Part shown: piece by piece, positions 32,623 to 43,000 of the stretch
How the letters are laid out: each line of letters opens with the position of its first letter
Numbering within the stretch: the stretch's first letter is position 1
Translations under genes and position numbers: made by a program
Notes under the pieces: model-generated
Databases searched by the model: none
Seen by the model: the letters and a program-made list of their open reading frames with translations, nothing else
What the model was told of the DNA's origin: nothing
From: Propionibacteriaceae bacterium
GTDB lineage: Bacteria; Actinomycetota; Actinomycetes; Propionibacteriales; Propionibacteriaceae
Reading direction: 5' to 3'
Length of the DNA stretch: 64,000 bases
NCBI GenBank assembly: GCA_031285505.1
Contig: JAITVZ010000174.1
Span: forward strand, 1 to 64,000

Positions 32623-34569
32623 GTGGGGGACAAAGCGAATCACTGGTTGCGACATTGGATGACGCAATCGACCGACCAGGGCAGTGCTATGTCCGCTGCC
32701 CAGAGTGCCGCGGTCGATCCACAAAGCTTTGAACATCTTTTTGCCCAAACTCCCCATCGACCAATCAGCCTGGTCGCTCCGATCCAGGACGGAGCGGTCC
32801 TTGACCCGACCGCTCCGTCCGACCCCATCCCCATGGCGCCACCACCAATCGGCCCGGCCGTGACCAACCTGCCAGCCCCATCAGGGATCGCCAGCTCGCA
32901 TCAGCCGGCCGCCGAGCAACCGCTGCTCGCTCCTACTGCTTTACCGGCTGCCGATCAGGGAGTGGCACGGGCTGGAGGGGGTCAAACCCCGCAGTCAGCG
33001 CTGGTAGCCCGGGAGCAGCAGACCGCGTCGACCGGGCCGGCTTATGCGACCGATGATCCGCGGCGCACTCAGGTGGCTGAATCGACCACTGGTCTGGCCG
33101 CCATCCGCCAGGATCAGACCACGGGTTCAGTGACCGGTTGGGCCCAGCAACCACCGGTGGCGGGGATGCCCTCCCTGTCCGGCGCCAGCCAGTCCAGCGA
33201 CCAGCCACGCCACTTCATCGACTCATTCGATTGGGAGCCCCAACCGTTGGCGGTCGCACCGACCTCTGTTCCGCCGCTGGCGCCGGCGACCTCGGCCCAA
33301 ACCTTGGCAGCCGACCCGTTGGCAGCAGCCCGACCTGCACCGTCGGCATCGCCGTCCTCGTTGGAAACCGCGCCAGCGACTCCGGCAGGCCTTGTGCCAC
33401 CGACGCCGCGCCCTGCTTCACCCCTGCCGACACCTTCACCAATGACACCTTCACCAATGACGCCAGCGCCGGTTGAAACCCAACCGCTGCCACCGGTCCA
33501 GTCAGCTCAAACGGCGGCTGCGGTGCCCCAGCCGATCGCGTCGCAACCAATGATCGTGGCGCAAGCCGCGGTTCAGGCTCAACCGACGCAGCCGCCGATC
33601 CCGGCCCGACCTGCACCGCCGACCATTTCGCCAGCCAGCCCAGCGCCGATTGTGGTGCCGACCCCCAGCGAATCGATCACGCTCCGGCCGACAGCACCAG
33701 CCGTGCCGCCCGTCGTCAGCGCCCCGACGCCAGGCCTGATCTCGGCCCAACCGGCACAGCCGCTGACCCCGGCCCAATCAGCTCAAACGCCACAAGCGGC
33801 GCCCCAGCCGATGGTGTCACAACCGGTGATCTCGGCTCCACCGACCCAGTCGCCGATCCCAGCCCGACCTGTGATCCCGCCGACTCCTGCTCAAGCGGCT
33901 GTGCCTGCCCAACCGATGCGGCCAACCCAAGCGCCGACCCCAGCCCAACCAGCCCGCCCGGGGCCCGCGCCGATCTCACCATCGACCCCCGCCCAACCGG
34001 CCCCGCCCCAGGCGTCGCTGCCCCAATTCGGCATCGACAGCCTTGAAGCCACCATCCGCCGTGCCCCGACGCCGCCGGTCCAGGCTGGCCACACCCCGAC
34101 TGTCATCGCCGTCATCTGCCCGGCCGGTCATCTGTCGGCCCCCGGATCGACCAGCTGCCGTGTTTGCCGAACGCCACTGGCCCAGGGGCAGCCGGTTTTC
34201 GAGGTTGAGCGCCCCTTGTTGGGCCAGTTGCGCCTTTGGGCTGGCGGTGTGGTCGCCCTGGATCGTGACGTGGTTTTCGGTCGACGGCCCCACCCGATTG
34301 ATGGGACATCGCCGGAGCCCCGTTTGGTCAAGATCGACGATCCTGGCCGCGATGTCTCGTCGCAGCATTGCCTGGTCCATGTCGACGATTGGTCAGTGAC
34401 GGTGACCGATCTCGGGTCAACCAACGGCAGCTTCTTGACACCGGCGGCCAGCCTTCCGGGACGGGCGGCGACCACCCGCTTGCTCAACCCGGATGAGGCC
34501 GTCGAGCTGACTGACGGCGACCGCGTCCGCTTGGCTGAATCCTTCGACTTTGTCTTCGAGGTGACCTGA
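32623..34569 (+). CDS. Pro-rich protein with zinc-ribbon and C-terminal FHA domain
   Basis: This 648-residue protein is mostly Pro/Ala/Gln-rich low-complexity sequence (about residues 50-490). A small cysteine motif (CPAGHLSAPGSTSCRVC, starting at residue 499) and then an FHA domain (about 535-648) with VVFGRRP and DPGRDVSSQHCLVHVDDW and LGSTNGSFL follow. FHA domains bind phosphothreonine, so it probably reads the kinase encoded next. The gene ends in a TGATG overlap with the kinase start. The start is a GTG at 32623, with only an AAGG two bases before it; ATG at 32659 or later is possible. Confidence 0.75.
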   Translation: MGDKANHWLRHWMTQSTDQGSAMSAAQSAAVDPQSFEHLFAQTPHRPISLVAPIQDGAVLDPTAPSDPIPMAPPPIGPAVTNLPAPSGIASSHQPAAEQPLLAPTALPAADQGVARAGGGQTPQSALVAREQQTASTGPAYATDDPRRTQVAESTTGLAAIRQDQTTGSVTGWAQQPPVAGMPSLSGASQSSDQPRHFIDSFDWEPQPLAVAPTSVPPLAPATSAQTLAADPLAAARPAPSASPSSLETAPATPAGLVPPTPRPASPLPTPSPMTPSPMTPAPVETQPLPPVQSAQTAAAVPQPIASQPMIVAQAAVQAQPTQPPIPARPAPPTISPASPAPIVVPTPSESITLRPTAPAVPPVVSAPTPGLISAQPAQPLTPAQSAQTPQAAPQPMVSQPVISAPPTQSPIPARPVIPPTPAQAAVPAQPMRPTQAPTPAQPARPGPAPISPSTPAQPAPPQASLPQFGIDSLEATIRRAPTPPVQAGHTPTVIAVICPAGHLSAPGSTSCRVCRTPLAQGQPVFEVERPLLGQLRLWAGGVVALDRDVVFGRRPHPIDGTSPEPRLVKIDDPGRDVSSQHCLVHVDDWSVTVTDLGSTNGSFLTPAASLPGRAATTRLLNPDEAVELTDGDRVRLAESFDFVFEVT

Positions 34570-36224
34570 TGGCGATGGTGTCGGTGCCCCAAGCGCCAGC
34601 CATCCCCGGTCTGATCTATCAGAGTTTCCTTGGTAGCGGTGGTTTCGCCGACGTTTTTCTTTACCAATCGACCAGCCCGCAGCGCTTGGTGGCCGTCAAG
34701 GTGCTCCACGCTGTCGCCTTGACCCCGGCGGTGATCAACCGTTTCGCTTCCGAGGCCAACACCATGGCGGCTTTGGAGCATCCCCACATCGTGCGGGTCT
34801 ACTCATCCGGGGTCACTCCGGACGGGCGGCCTTACATCGAAATGGCTTATTACGCCGGTGGCACTTTGGCAGTGGCGGTGGCCAATCACCCCCTGGCTGT
34901 GGCTGATGTCTTGCGGGCCGGCATTCAACTGGCCAGTGCCATCGAGACAGCCCATCAGGTCGGCTTGTTGCACCGCGACATCAAGCCATCGAACGTGCTG
35001 GTCGATCGTTTCGGCGATGTCGCCTTGACTGACTTCGGCATCGCCTCGCGCATCCATGAGCTCGATGACGACGAGGCAGCCTTGTCGGTGCCCTGGGCTG
35101 CCCCAGAGGCGATGTTCGCCTCGGCGCCCCTGGACGCCCGAGCTGACGTCTATTCGCTGGCGGCGACCTGTTGGCATCTGTTGGTCGGCCATTCACCTTT
35201 CGATCTGCCGGGCACACCGATCAAATCGTCGGCGCTGATGGTCCGGGTGCGCGATCTGCCGGCGCCGCTGACCGGGCGGGCGGATCTGCCACCGGATCTG
35301 GAGTCATTGCTGCATCGGGCCATGGCTAAGGATCCGCGCCAACGGCCGTCCTCGGCTTATCAATTCGGCTTGGCCCTGGCCCAATGCGAACGCCAACTCG
35401 GCTTGCCTCCGACTCCTTTCAAAGTGGCCGAGCCCCGACCTGGGCAACGGCCCTCTGGCGGTCCAGGGGCGCGGATCGTCGCCGTGCCTGATGGCTTGGT
35501 CGCCTCGATCAAACCGGCCCCTGGCGCCATCGGCCCGACTCCGCAGGCAGATCGCCGACAGTTTGGCAGTCTTGTCCAGCCGGGGATCAGCTCGGCCAGT
35601 GCTGGATCGGCCGCACAGCGCTTGGTCGACCCCGCCAGCGGGCAGGCCCCTCAATCGATCAGCGGCGTGGCCAACCCGGACAGCGCCTTCAGTGTGGTCG
35701 AAGCGCCGACCATCGCTCGGGGGGCCGCCAAACCGGTCGGAACTGACTGGCCTTCGCCATTGCTGGCCCAGTCAGACCGGGTCGAGCCGAGCCTCAATGA
35801 GGCGGAGCCCGCGGCCAACTCGTTTTGGCAGCACACCGGGCGGATCATCGTCGTCACCATCATCATTGTCGCCTTGGTCGGCGCGGTGCTGGCCTGGCGC
35901 CTGTTCGCTCCGGAGCCGCCAGACGACCGACCGACTATCAGTGCGCCGCCGGTGCCACCCGAGGACATCCTGCGCACCTATCCTGGACCGGCCCAAATAG
36001 AGGCCCAGGTCGATGGGACGACGATCCATTTCAGCTGGGAGTACCAGCGGCAAAGCGACGACGACATCTATTACTTGTCGGTCGATGACGCACCGGCCTA
36101 TCAGGCCGATCAGCCAACGGTCGATGTGCCCTACGACGGCCAAGAGGTCTGCCTGGCGGTGCGGATCGCCCGCAGTAACGGGGCGTATGCCCAAATTGAG
36201 TCAGAGCAGTTATGTGCTGGCTAG
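34569..36224 (+). CDS. Membrane Ser/Thr protein kinase (PknB/Pkb2-like)
   Basis: This 551-residue kinase has the full Hanks-type domain (about 15-280): glycine loop LGSGGFADVF at 21-30, Lys44 (VAVK), Glu62 (SEANTMAALEHPHIV), HRDIKPSN with Asp137, and DFG with Asp155. A linker follows, then one membrane segment (IIVVTIIIVALVGAVLAWRLF, about 420-440) and a 110-residue extracellular domain with two cysteines. It phosphorylates FHA-bound and cell-wall partners in related bacteria. It is the centre of the operon; no PP2C phosphatase gene accompanies it in this window. Confidence 0.92.
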   Translation: MAMVSVPQAPAIPGLIYQSFLGSGGFADVFLYQSTSPQRLVAVKVLHAVALTPAVINRFASEANTMAALEHPHIVRVYSSGVTPDGRPYIEMAYYAGGTLAVAVANHPLAVADVLRAGIQLASAIETAHQVGLLHRDIKPSNVLVDRFGDVALTDFGIASRIHELDDDEAALSVPWAAPEAMFASAPLDARADVYSLAATCWHLLVGHSPFDLPGTPIKSSALMVRVRDLPAPLTGRADLPPDLESLLHRAMAKDPRQRPSSAYQFGLALAQCERQLGLPPTPFKVAEPRPGQRPSGGPGARIVAVPDGLVASIKPAPGAIGPTPQADRRQFGSLVQPGISSASAGSAAQRLVDPASGQAPQSISGVANPDSAFSVVEAPTIARGAAKPVGTDWPSPLLAQSDRVEPSLNEAEPAANSFWQHTGRIIVVTIIIVALVGAVLAWRLFAPEPPDDRPTISAPPVPPEDILRTYPGPAQIEAQVDGTTIHFSWEYQRQSDDDIYYLSVDDAPAYQADQPTVDVPYDGQEVCLAVRIARSNGAYAQIESEQLCAG

Positions 36225-36242
36225 GAGTGAAGGTGTGTGGTG

Positions 36243-37043
36243 ATGGTGCAAATGACAAGCGATGAACAGCTGGATTCGAATCTGGCGACTATGCCGACCG
36301 GGGCGGCGCCTGCGCAGGTGACGGTCGATTTCGCCGGTGAGATCGTCACCGTCGATCCGAGCGTTGGCCTGACCATTGGCCGTGAGGCCGATCTGGTGCT
36401 CGACGCTGACAACCCCTTTCTCCACCGAGTCTTCCTGCGGATCGCCTATGAGCAAGGCATCTGGTGGCTGCGCAACATCGGCAGCAATCTGAAAGTGACG
36501 GTCTCGGCCAATCTGGGCGAGATGCAAGCCTGGCTCAGCCCGGCAGGCCAATTGGCGCTGGTCTTTCCCCTGGTGACAGTGTGGTTCACCGCTGGCGATA
36601 TGACTTATGAGCTGGAGATTCGCCAAGATCAGGCGCCCTGGGAATCGGTGCCGATCGGTGTCAGTGACGCCGGCGACAAGACCATCGGCTCGCTGTCGTT
36701 GACTGTCGAGCAGCGTCTGTTGGTGACGGCCCTGGCTGAGGATGTTCTGCGCCATCAGCGGCGCGGCGCCGGCTTGGTGCCATCGTCGACCGACGCTGCC
36801 GCCCGACTGGGCTGGTCGGTCACCAAGTTCAATCGCAAACTCGACTACCTTTGTGCCAAGTTGGCCGACATCGGCGTGCGCGGTCTGCATGGCGGGCCGG
36901 GGCATTTGGCGACCTCACGCAAGGCCCGTCTGGTCGAGTATTGCTTGGGTTGCCAGATGATCACCATCGACGATATCGCCTTGTTGCCGCGCCGTCACCG
37001 CCCGGCGTCGTCGCAGCCCGCCGCTGCCGGGTCGGCTCGATGA
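36243..37043 (+). CDS. FHA-like protein with C-terminal DNA-binding helical region
   Basis: This 266-residue protein has a FHA-like N-terminal region: IVTVDPSVGLTIGREADLVLD and HRVFLRIAYEQGIWWLRNIGSN (about 25-90), divergent from the canonical GR...S...H pattern because the usual Ser is replaced around FLHRVFL. A C-terminal helical part (about 160-240: SSTDAAARLGWSVTKFNRKLDYLCAKLADIG) resembles a winged helix. It may couple kinase signal to transcription. The start is uncertain: ATG 36243 has AAGG nine bases upstream and GTG 36237 has it three bases upstream. It overlaps the giant gene by ATGA. Confidence 0.7.
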   Translation: MVQMTSDEQLDSNLATMPTGAAPAQVTVDFAGEIVTVDPSVGLTIGREADLVLDADNPFLHRVFLRIAYEQGIWWLRNIGSNLKVTVSANLGEMQAWLSPAGQLALVFPLVTVWFTAGDMTYELEIRQDQAPWESVPIGVSDAGDKTIGSLSLTVEQRLLVTALAEDVLRHQRRGAGLVPSSTDAAARLGWSVTKFNRKLDYLCAKLADIGVRGLHGGPGHLATSRKARLVEYCLGCQMITIDDIALLPRRHRPASSQPAAAGSAR

Positions 37044-40000
37044 GCCCGCGCCCGCGCCGCCAGATCATCGCCCGAGCTCGACGTCTGGCAGCCCCGGTGA
37101 TCGGCGTCATCGTGGTGGCGCTGGTGGTGGCCTTGGCGATATTGGCGCCAGGCATGCATGACCGGGTGATGGAGCTGAACGACTCCGGGGTCTGGATTTC
37201 GAGCAACTCTCGGGGCTTGAACGCCCGAGCCAATCGGGCCGCCGGGGCTTTCGACGCCTCGATGAGCGATGTCGATCTCGACTGGACTGATCCATCGATT
37301 GACATCTTCCAAGACGGCAACGCCGTCGTCGGCTGGAGCCGCTCCGATTCGCGCCTTTACGCCATCGACACCCGCCAGGTGATCATGGACGAGCAGGTCA
37401 TGCCGCAAACCGTTGGGCCATTGTCAGCGGTGGCCATGGGTGGCGGCGTGCTGGCGACAATCAGCGCCGACAGCGGCGAAGTCCGCTTGAGTCGCTATCA
37501 AACCGATCAGACGCCCAGCCTCGAAGGTCTGTCGCTGGAAGATCACGTCTGGGCCAGTCTCGAAGTGCCTTCGGGGCGCGAACAGGGTGTGGCCATCGCT
37601 GTCGATCAAACCGGCCGGGTCTTCGCCGCCTCAGCCAGCGGTCAGACAGCCCTGATCAGTGCCGATGGGCGGGTCCAAAACGGTGATCTCGGCGGGGAGC
37701 TGGGGGCAGTGGCGGTCTCGCTGGTCGATGGGGTCGGCGTGGTGGTCGATCGCAGCGATGGGCGGGTGTTCATCGGCGATCGCTTGGTCCAGCTCGACGA
37801 AGGATCATCGCCGAGACCGCAGCAAGCCAGCAGCAGTGGTGATCAACTGCTGGTCGCCAGCACCGCTGGCCTGACCGCCATCCCCTTGGACGGTGGCGAT
37901 CCGCAGTTGATTTATGCCCGACCGGGAACCACGGGCTCCGGCTCGTCTGATCCGGCCGCTCCGGTGGTGCTCAATGGCACGATCTATGGTGCTTGGGCCG
38001 GCCAGCCCGGCCAGGTGGTCCGCTTGGCTGACGGCCAGCCCCGAGCCAGCCAGTTCCCCGAGAATGGCGATGCCCTGGTCACCCCGGTCTTCCGGGTCAA
38101 TCATGGCCAGATCTTGCTCAATGACATGTCGACCGGGGCGACCTTCGACGTCGACAATCAGCAGTCGATCGACAATTGGGAGTCGGTCGACCCGCAGAAT
38201 CGCGGCACCGATGGCGATCCCCAGCGCAACGAGGAAGCCATTCCCCAGGCGCAGCCTGACGATCTATGGGCCCGCGCCGGGCGAGCGTCGGTGTTGCATG
38301 TCCTGGACAACGATCAGAATCCGGCCGGCTCGATCATGGCCATCACCGCCATCGCCGGGCCCGACGCCGACCGCTTCACCATCGCCCCGGACGGGCAATC
38401 TTTGCTGGTCGATGTCAGCGCCGATCAAACCGCCGGACTGCAGGCCAACTACACCGTGACCAACCGGTCGGTGGTCGAAGATGTCAACGCTGAGTCGACC
38501 GAGGCCTCGTCTTCCGCCGATGTCACCGTCTCGTTGCGCCCAGAGGCCGACAACACAGTGCCCAATCTGGTCGGGCATCTTGGAGCGGATCCGGGTGTGG
38601 CTGACTACACGGTGGCCAGCGCGTCTTGGTTGCCGATCACGCCGGGGTCGAATTGGCGTGATGCCGATCAGGATCCGCTGACTGTCCTGTCAGCTTCCAG
38701 CGCCGGTCGATCGCTGCCGGTCAGCGCCGATGGCACCATCAGTTTCTCTGCCCCGACTGTCAGTGGCCAGGCGATGCAGACCGTCGATTACACCGTCAGT
38801 GACGGTCGCGGCGACCCGGTCTCGGCCAGCTTCACGGTCAACGTTTTGGCGCCTGACTCCAACCAAGTCGTCCAACCGACAGCCATGTCCGACATGGTCC
38901 GTGGGGTGGTCGGCCAGGAGATCATCTTTGCCCCCCTGGCCAATGACCTGCCTGGAGCCGATCCGCTCGATCGGCAAGCCCAATTGACCCTGGCGGCTCC
39001 GGTGTCGCAGCGCCTCGGCCTGACCTGTGCCAGTGATTTGCGCACCGGTTTGGTGACAGTCCTGGCTGATCGGGTCGGCTCCTACTTCCTTGATTACACG
39101 GTGGCCTTCGGCTCAGGTTTCGCTGTCGGCCACATCCGAATCGACATCATCGACCAGGACCTGCTGGTGGCGATGCCGGATCAGATGACCCTGCGCGGCA
39201 CGGTGCCGGCCTTGTCGGATGTGCTGGTCAACGACCATGACACCACCGGGTCGGTGCTGACTGTCTCCCAGATCACACCGGCCGAGCCGGATCGCCTGGT
39301 GGCCGCCGTCGTTCAAGGCCGCTGGATCCAGGTGCAGATGAAATCATCAGTCCTCGACACCCGACCATCGCGGATCGATTATCTGGTCACCAACGGTCGC
39401 GGCGCTGAGGTGACCGGCCAACTGACGGTCCAGCCAACTGCTGCGGTCGCAGCCAACCAGACCGTCACCGTGGTCGATGACTACGTTCGGGTGCGGATCG
39501 GCGATGTCACCAGCATCGATGTTTTGGCCAACGACGCCGCCGAATCCGGCGAGCCTTTGGTGATCAACGACAATGTCGAGGGTCTGACTGCCGGTCAGTT
39601 GCTGGTGCGCGATCTGTCGGCCCCCGATGGTCAAGAGACCACTGATGTCGGGTATGCCTGGGTCGATGGCACCCGGATTCGCTACCAGGCACCCGAGTCT
39701 GGCGTCACTGCCCGCCGTTTGCAGATCGAGTATCAGGCCGGGGTGGCTCTCGGCTCACCGGTCAGTGGCCGGGTATGGATCGATCTGGTGGCCGAGCCGG
39801 CCGACGGCGGCGATTTGACCAACAGCATCGACCAGCAGGGCGAAGCCGCCGATCAGACAGCTGCTCTGAGCAACAACCCGCCGACCCCGGCGACAATTGA
39901 GGCGCGGGTGATCGCTGGCGACTCATCACAGATCCCGATTGATGTCTACAACCAAGACCCGGATGGCGACTCGGTGGTGCTGGCTGGCTTGCGCACGCCG

Positions 40001-43000
40001 CCGAAATATGGCCGGATCACTGCCATGGGGGCCGACAACATCGTCTATCAGTCTTATCCGGATATGGAGAACCCCGGCACCGACTCCTTCCAGATCTACC
40101 TGCAGGACCGCTTCGGCGCCATCGGCATCGGCGTCGTCCGGGTTGGCACCGGCGCCCCGGTCGATCTGACGGCGCCATTGGCCATGGCCGACACCGTCAC
40201 TGCCCAGCCGGGAAGCGATGTGACCGTTTTCCCGATCACCAACGACATATTGCCGCTCGGCTCGGCCATTCCCGACATCGTCATCGACGATCCGGCTGCC
40301 CCGGTGGAGATCGACCAGGAGGCCCATCGGGCCGATGCCGTCACTCCAGAGATTGACGCTCCCTCTCTGGCCGTCAGCTACCACCTGTCGACCAGTGGGG
40401 TCGATGGGGTGTCGACCACTATGACGATCCGCTCCCAGGAGGGCTATCTCAACCCGCCGAACATCTTCGACCAGGTGGCAGATTCGGTCAGCGCCGGTGT
40501 CGCTTCGGTCGATGTCCTAGAAGACGCCTGGGATGTCGATGGGCCCGAAAACGCCTTGACCATCACGCGAGTCGGGGCCGGGGCCAGTTTCGACGGCTCG
40601 GTGGTGTCGGCGCCAGTGACCGACCGCGGGCAGGTCATCCCCTACGTTGTCCAGGATGGCGACGGCGCAGAGGCGATGGCGGTGGTGTTCGTCCCAGCTT
40701 TGAACGCCGGTCGCCCTGATCTGATCGACGGCGGGCTGATCGAGATGGCGGCCGACTCATCGGAAACCGTCGATCTCAATGACTACATCGAATCGCCGAC
40801 CGACCGTGAGGTCCATCTGACCCAGGCCAGCCAGGCCTGGACCACTCCGGAGCGCAATCTCAGCCTGAGCGTCGATTCCGACCAACGGGTCACTCTGACA
40901 TCCCTGAACGGTTATGCCGGTCCGGCCGCTTTGACCGTCGAGGTGCGCGACACGGCCGACGCCACCGCTGCCGACGCTCTGACTGGGGTGGTGACCATCC
41001 CGGTGCAGATCGGCCCGGCCACGCCAGTGTTGTGGTGCCCGACCACGCCGATCACTCTGGTGGCCGGTGGCAACCCACGCCAGGTCGATGTCGCCAGTTT
41101 CTGTCATGCCTGGATGCCGACTACCGACGGTGTCGCCCAGCTGGCCTTCAGTGGCAGTTGGGCCGATGGTGGCGACGCCATCGATTTGACCGGCGCTGAT
41201 GGGGCCGATTTACCGGCCCACCTATTGCAGTTCCAAGCCGGTGGTGAAGCTCTGCCCGACGCCCAATCGACCTGTGACATCACCGTTGACGGCTTCCCCG
41301 AGGTCACGGCCCAGATCTTTGTCAAGGTGGTCGCTGCTACCAAGCCACAACTGGCCGTGGCCGACATCACCGATGTCCAACAAGGCCAAACTGTCCAAGC
41401 GCCGGTGCGGATCACTTCGCCGTTGCAGGACAGCCAGCCCAATGTCATCTCGGTCATCCAGACCAGCGGCCCATCGGCCGAGATCAGTTTCACCGATCAG
41501 GCGATCAGCATCACCCCGGCGGGCGACGCCCACGGGCTGCTGAGCTTCGATGTCGTCGGCGCTGATGTGGCCGCCGATGACCGGACCGACCGGCAGGCGA
41601 CCGACTCGTTCACGGTGACGGTCTATGGTGTGCCCGACGCCCCGACACCGCCGACGCCAGCGGCCGGATTGCGCTCCCGGGCCATCCAGGTGTCGTTCAA
41701 CCCCGGGGCGGACAATGGCTCGCCGATCTTGAGCTATGAAGTCGATTGGGGGGCTGGCACCCGCAGTTGTGGCCTCAACACCTTGTGTGAGATCCCCGGT
41801 TTGACCAATGGTCAGGCCTACACCGTCCGTGCCCGTGCCCAAAACAAGGCCGGCTGGGGGCCGTGGAGTGAGTTCGGCCCAGCGGCCACCCCCAACGCCT
41901 TGCCTGGGCGGGTCGAGGACCTGGCGATCGATTCAGTCGGCTGCGGCATCCTCAACCTGACTTGGGGCGACCCCGCCGGAGAAGGCACCGCGCCGACGGC
42001 TTTCCACCTCAGCTGGACCGGCGCCAATCAGCTGACCCAGATCGGCGGTGGCGAGCGCTCCTTCGCCATCACTGGTTTGGACAACAACCGGGTCTATACC
42101 GTCACCCTGCTGGCCGAGAATGACGCCGGCTTGTCCGCCCAGCCGGTGACGGTCACGGGTCAGCCATCCTGCAAACCACTGTGGCCGACCGAGGCCAGCT
42201 TGGCGATCGCCGCCCAGAACATGGGTGACACCGCCAGCATCAAAGTCTCCTGGCCGGCGGTCGACCCGCAAGGCCCTGGCCCAGTGCGTTATCAGGTCAA
42301 GCGCAGTGGTGGTGGCGCCGACAAGACCTTCGCCCCAACCACCGAGCTGAGCCTGGGCGATTCCGGCGACGAGATCACTTACGACGGCCAGGATTACACC
42401 TACACCGTCACCGCCACCAACGCCTCTGGTGGAGCCGAGCACACCTCCAGCGCCATCAGCAGCAGTTGGACCGCCATTGGCTCACCAGCGCCTTGGAGCA
42501 GCGTCGGTGGGGCTGCAGCGCTCTCGGTCAAGCCCACCGGTGTTGACAATGAGCTGGCCATCACTGTTGTCGACTTTCCCAATTTCCGCGACGCCTCCGG
42601 TTATGTCCAAGTGATTTTCGCCGGCCACGAGATCGCTCGCTTGACTCCAGGCGCACCGACGACGGTGGATATCTTCGTCAATGGGATAGATATTTTGCTG
42701 CAATTCAGCGCCTGCAACTCGGTGGGGTCCTGCAACACACCACAGAATTACACCGCCACGCGGGGGGCTTTCGGTCCGATGCCGACCCCCAGCCTGTCGC
42801 TGTCAGTCAATAATGCAGATCAGGTCTGTTACACGGTCCGCGCTGGTTCTGGTGGGCGCAAAGCCACCTTGACGCTGACCAGCGATCATGGTGACCCGCA
42901 GATGAGCCGCCAGCTGATTGATACCGACGCGAATACGAATTTCACCGGCTGTTTCGCCAGTGGTGTCTTTGAGCGGCCGGTCACAGTCACGGCCAAAGTG

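Noticed and set aside
32623-34569. Proline-rich protein as a collagen- or PE/PPE-like secreted protein
   Set aside because: No signal peptide is present and the C-terminus is a clear FHA domain, so it is cytoplasmic.
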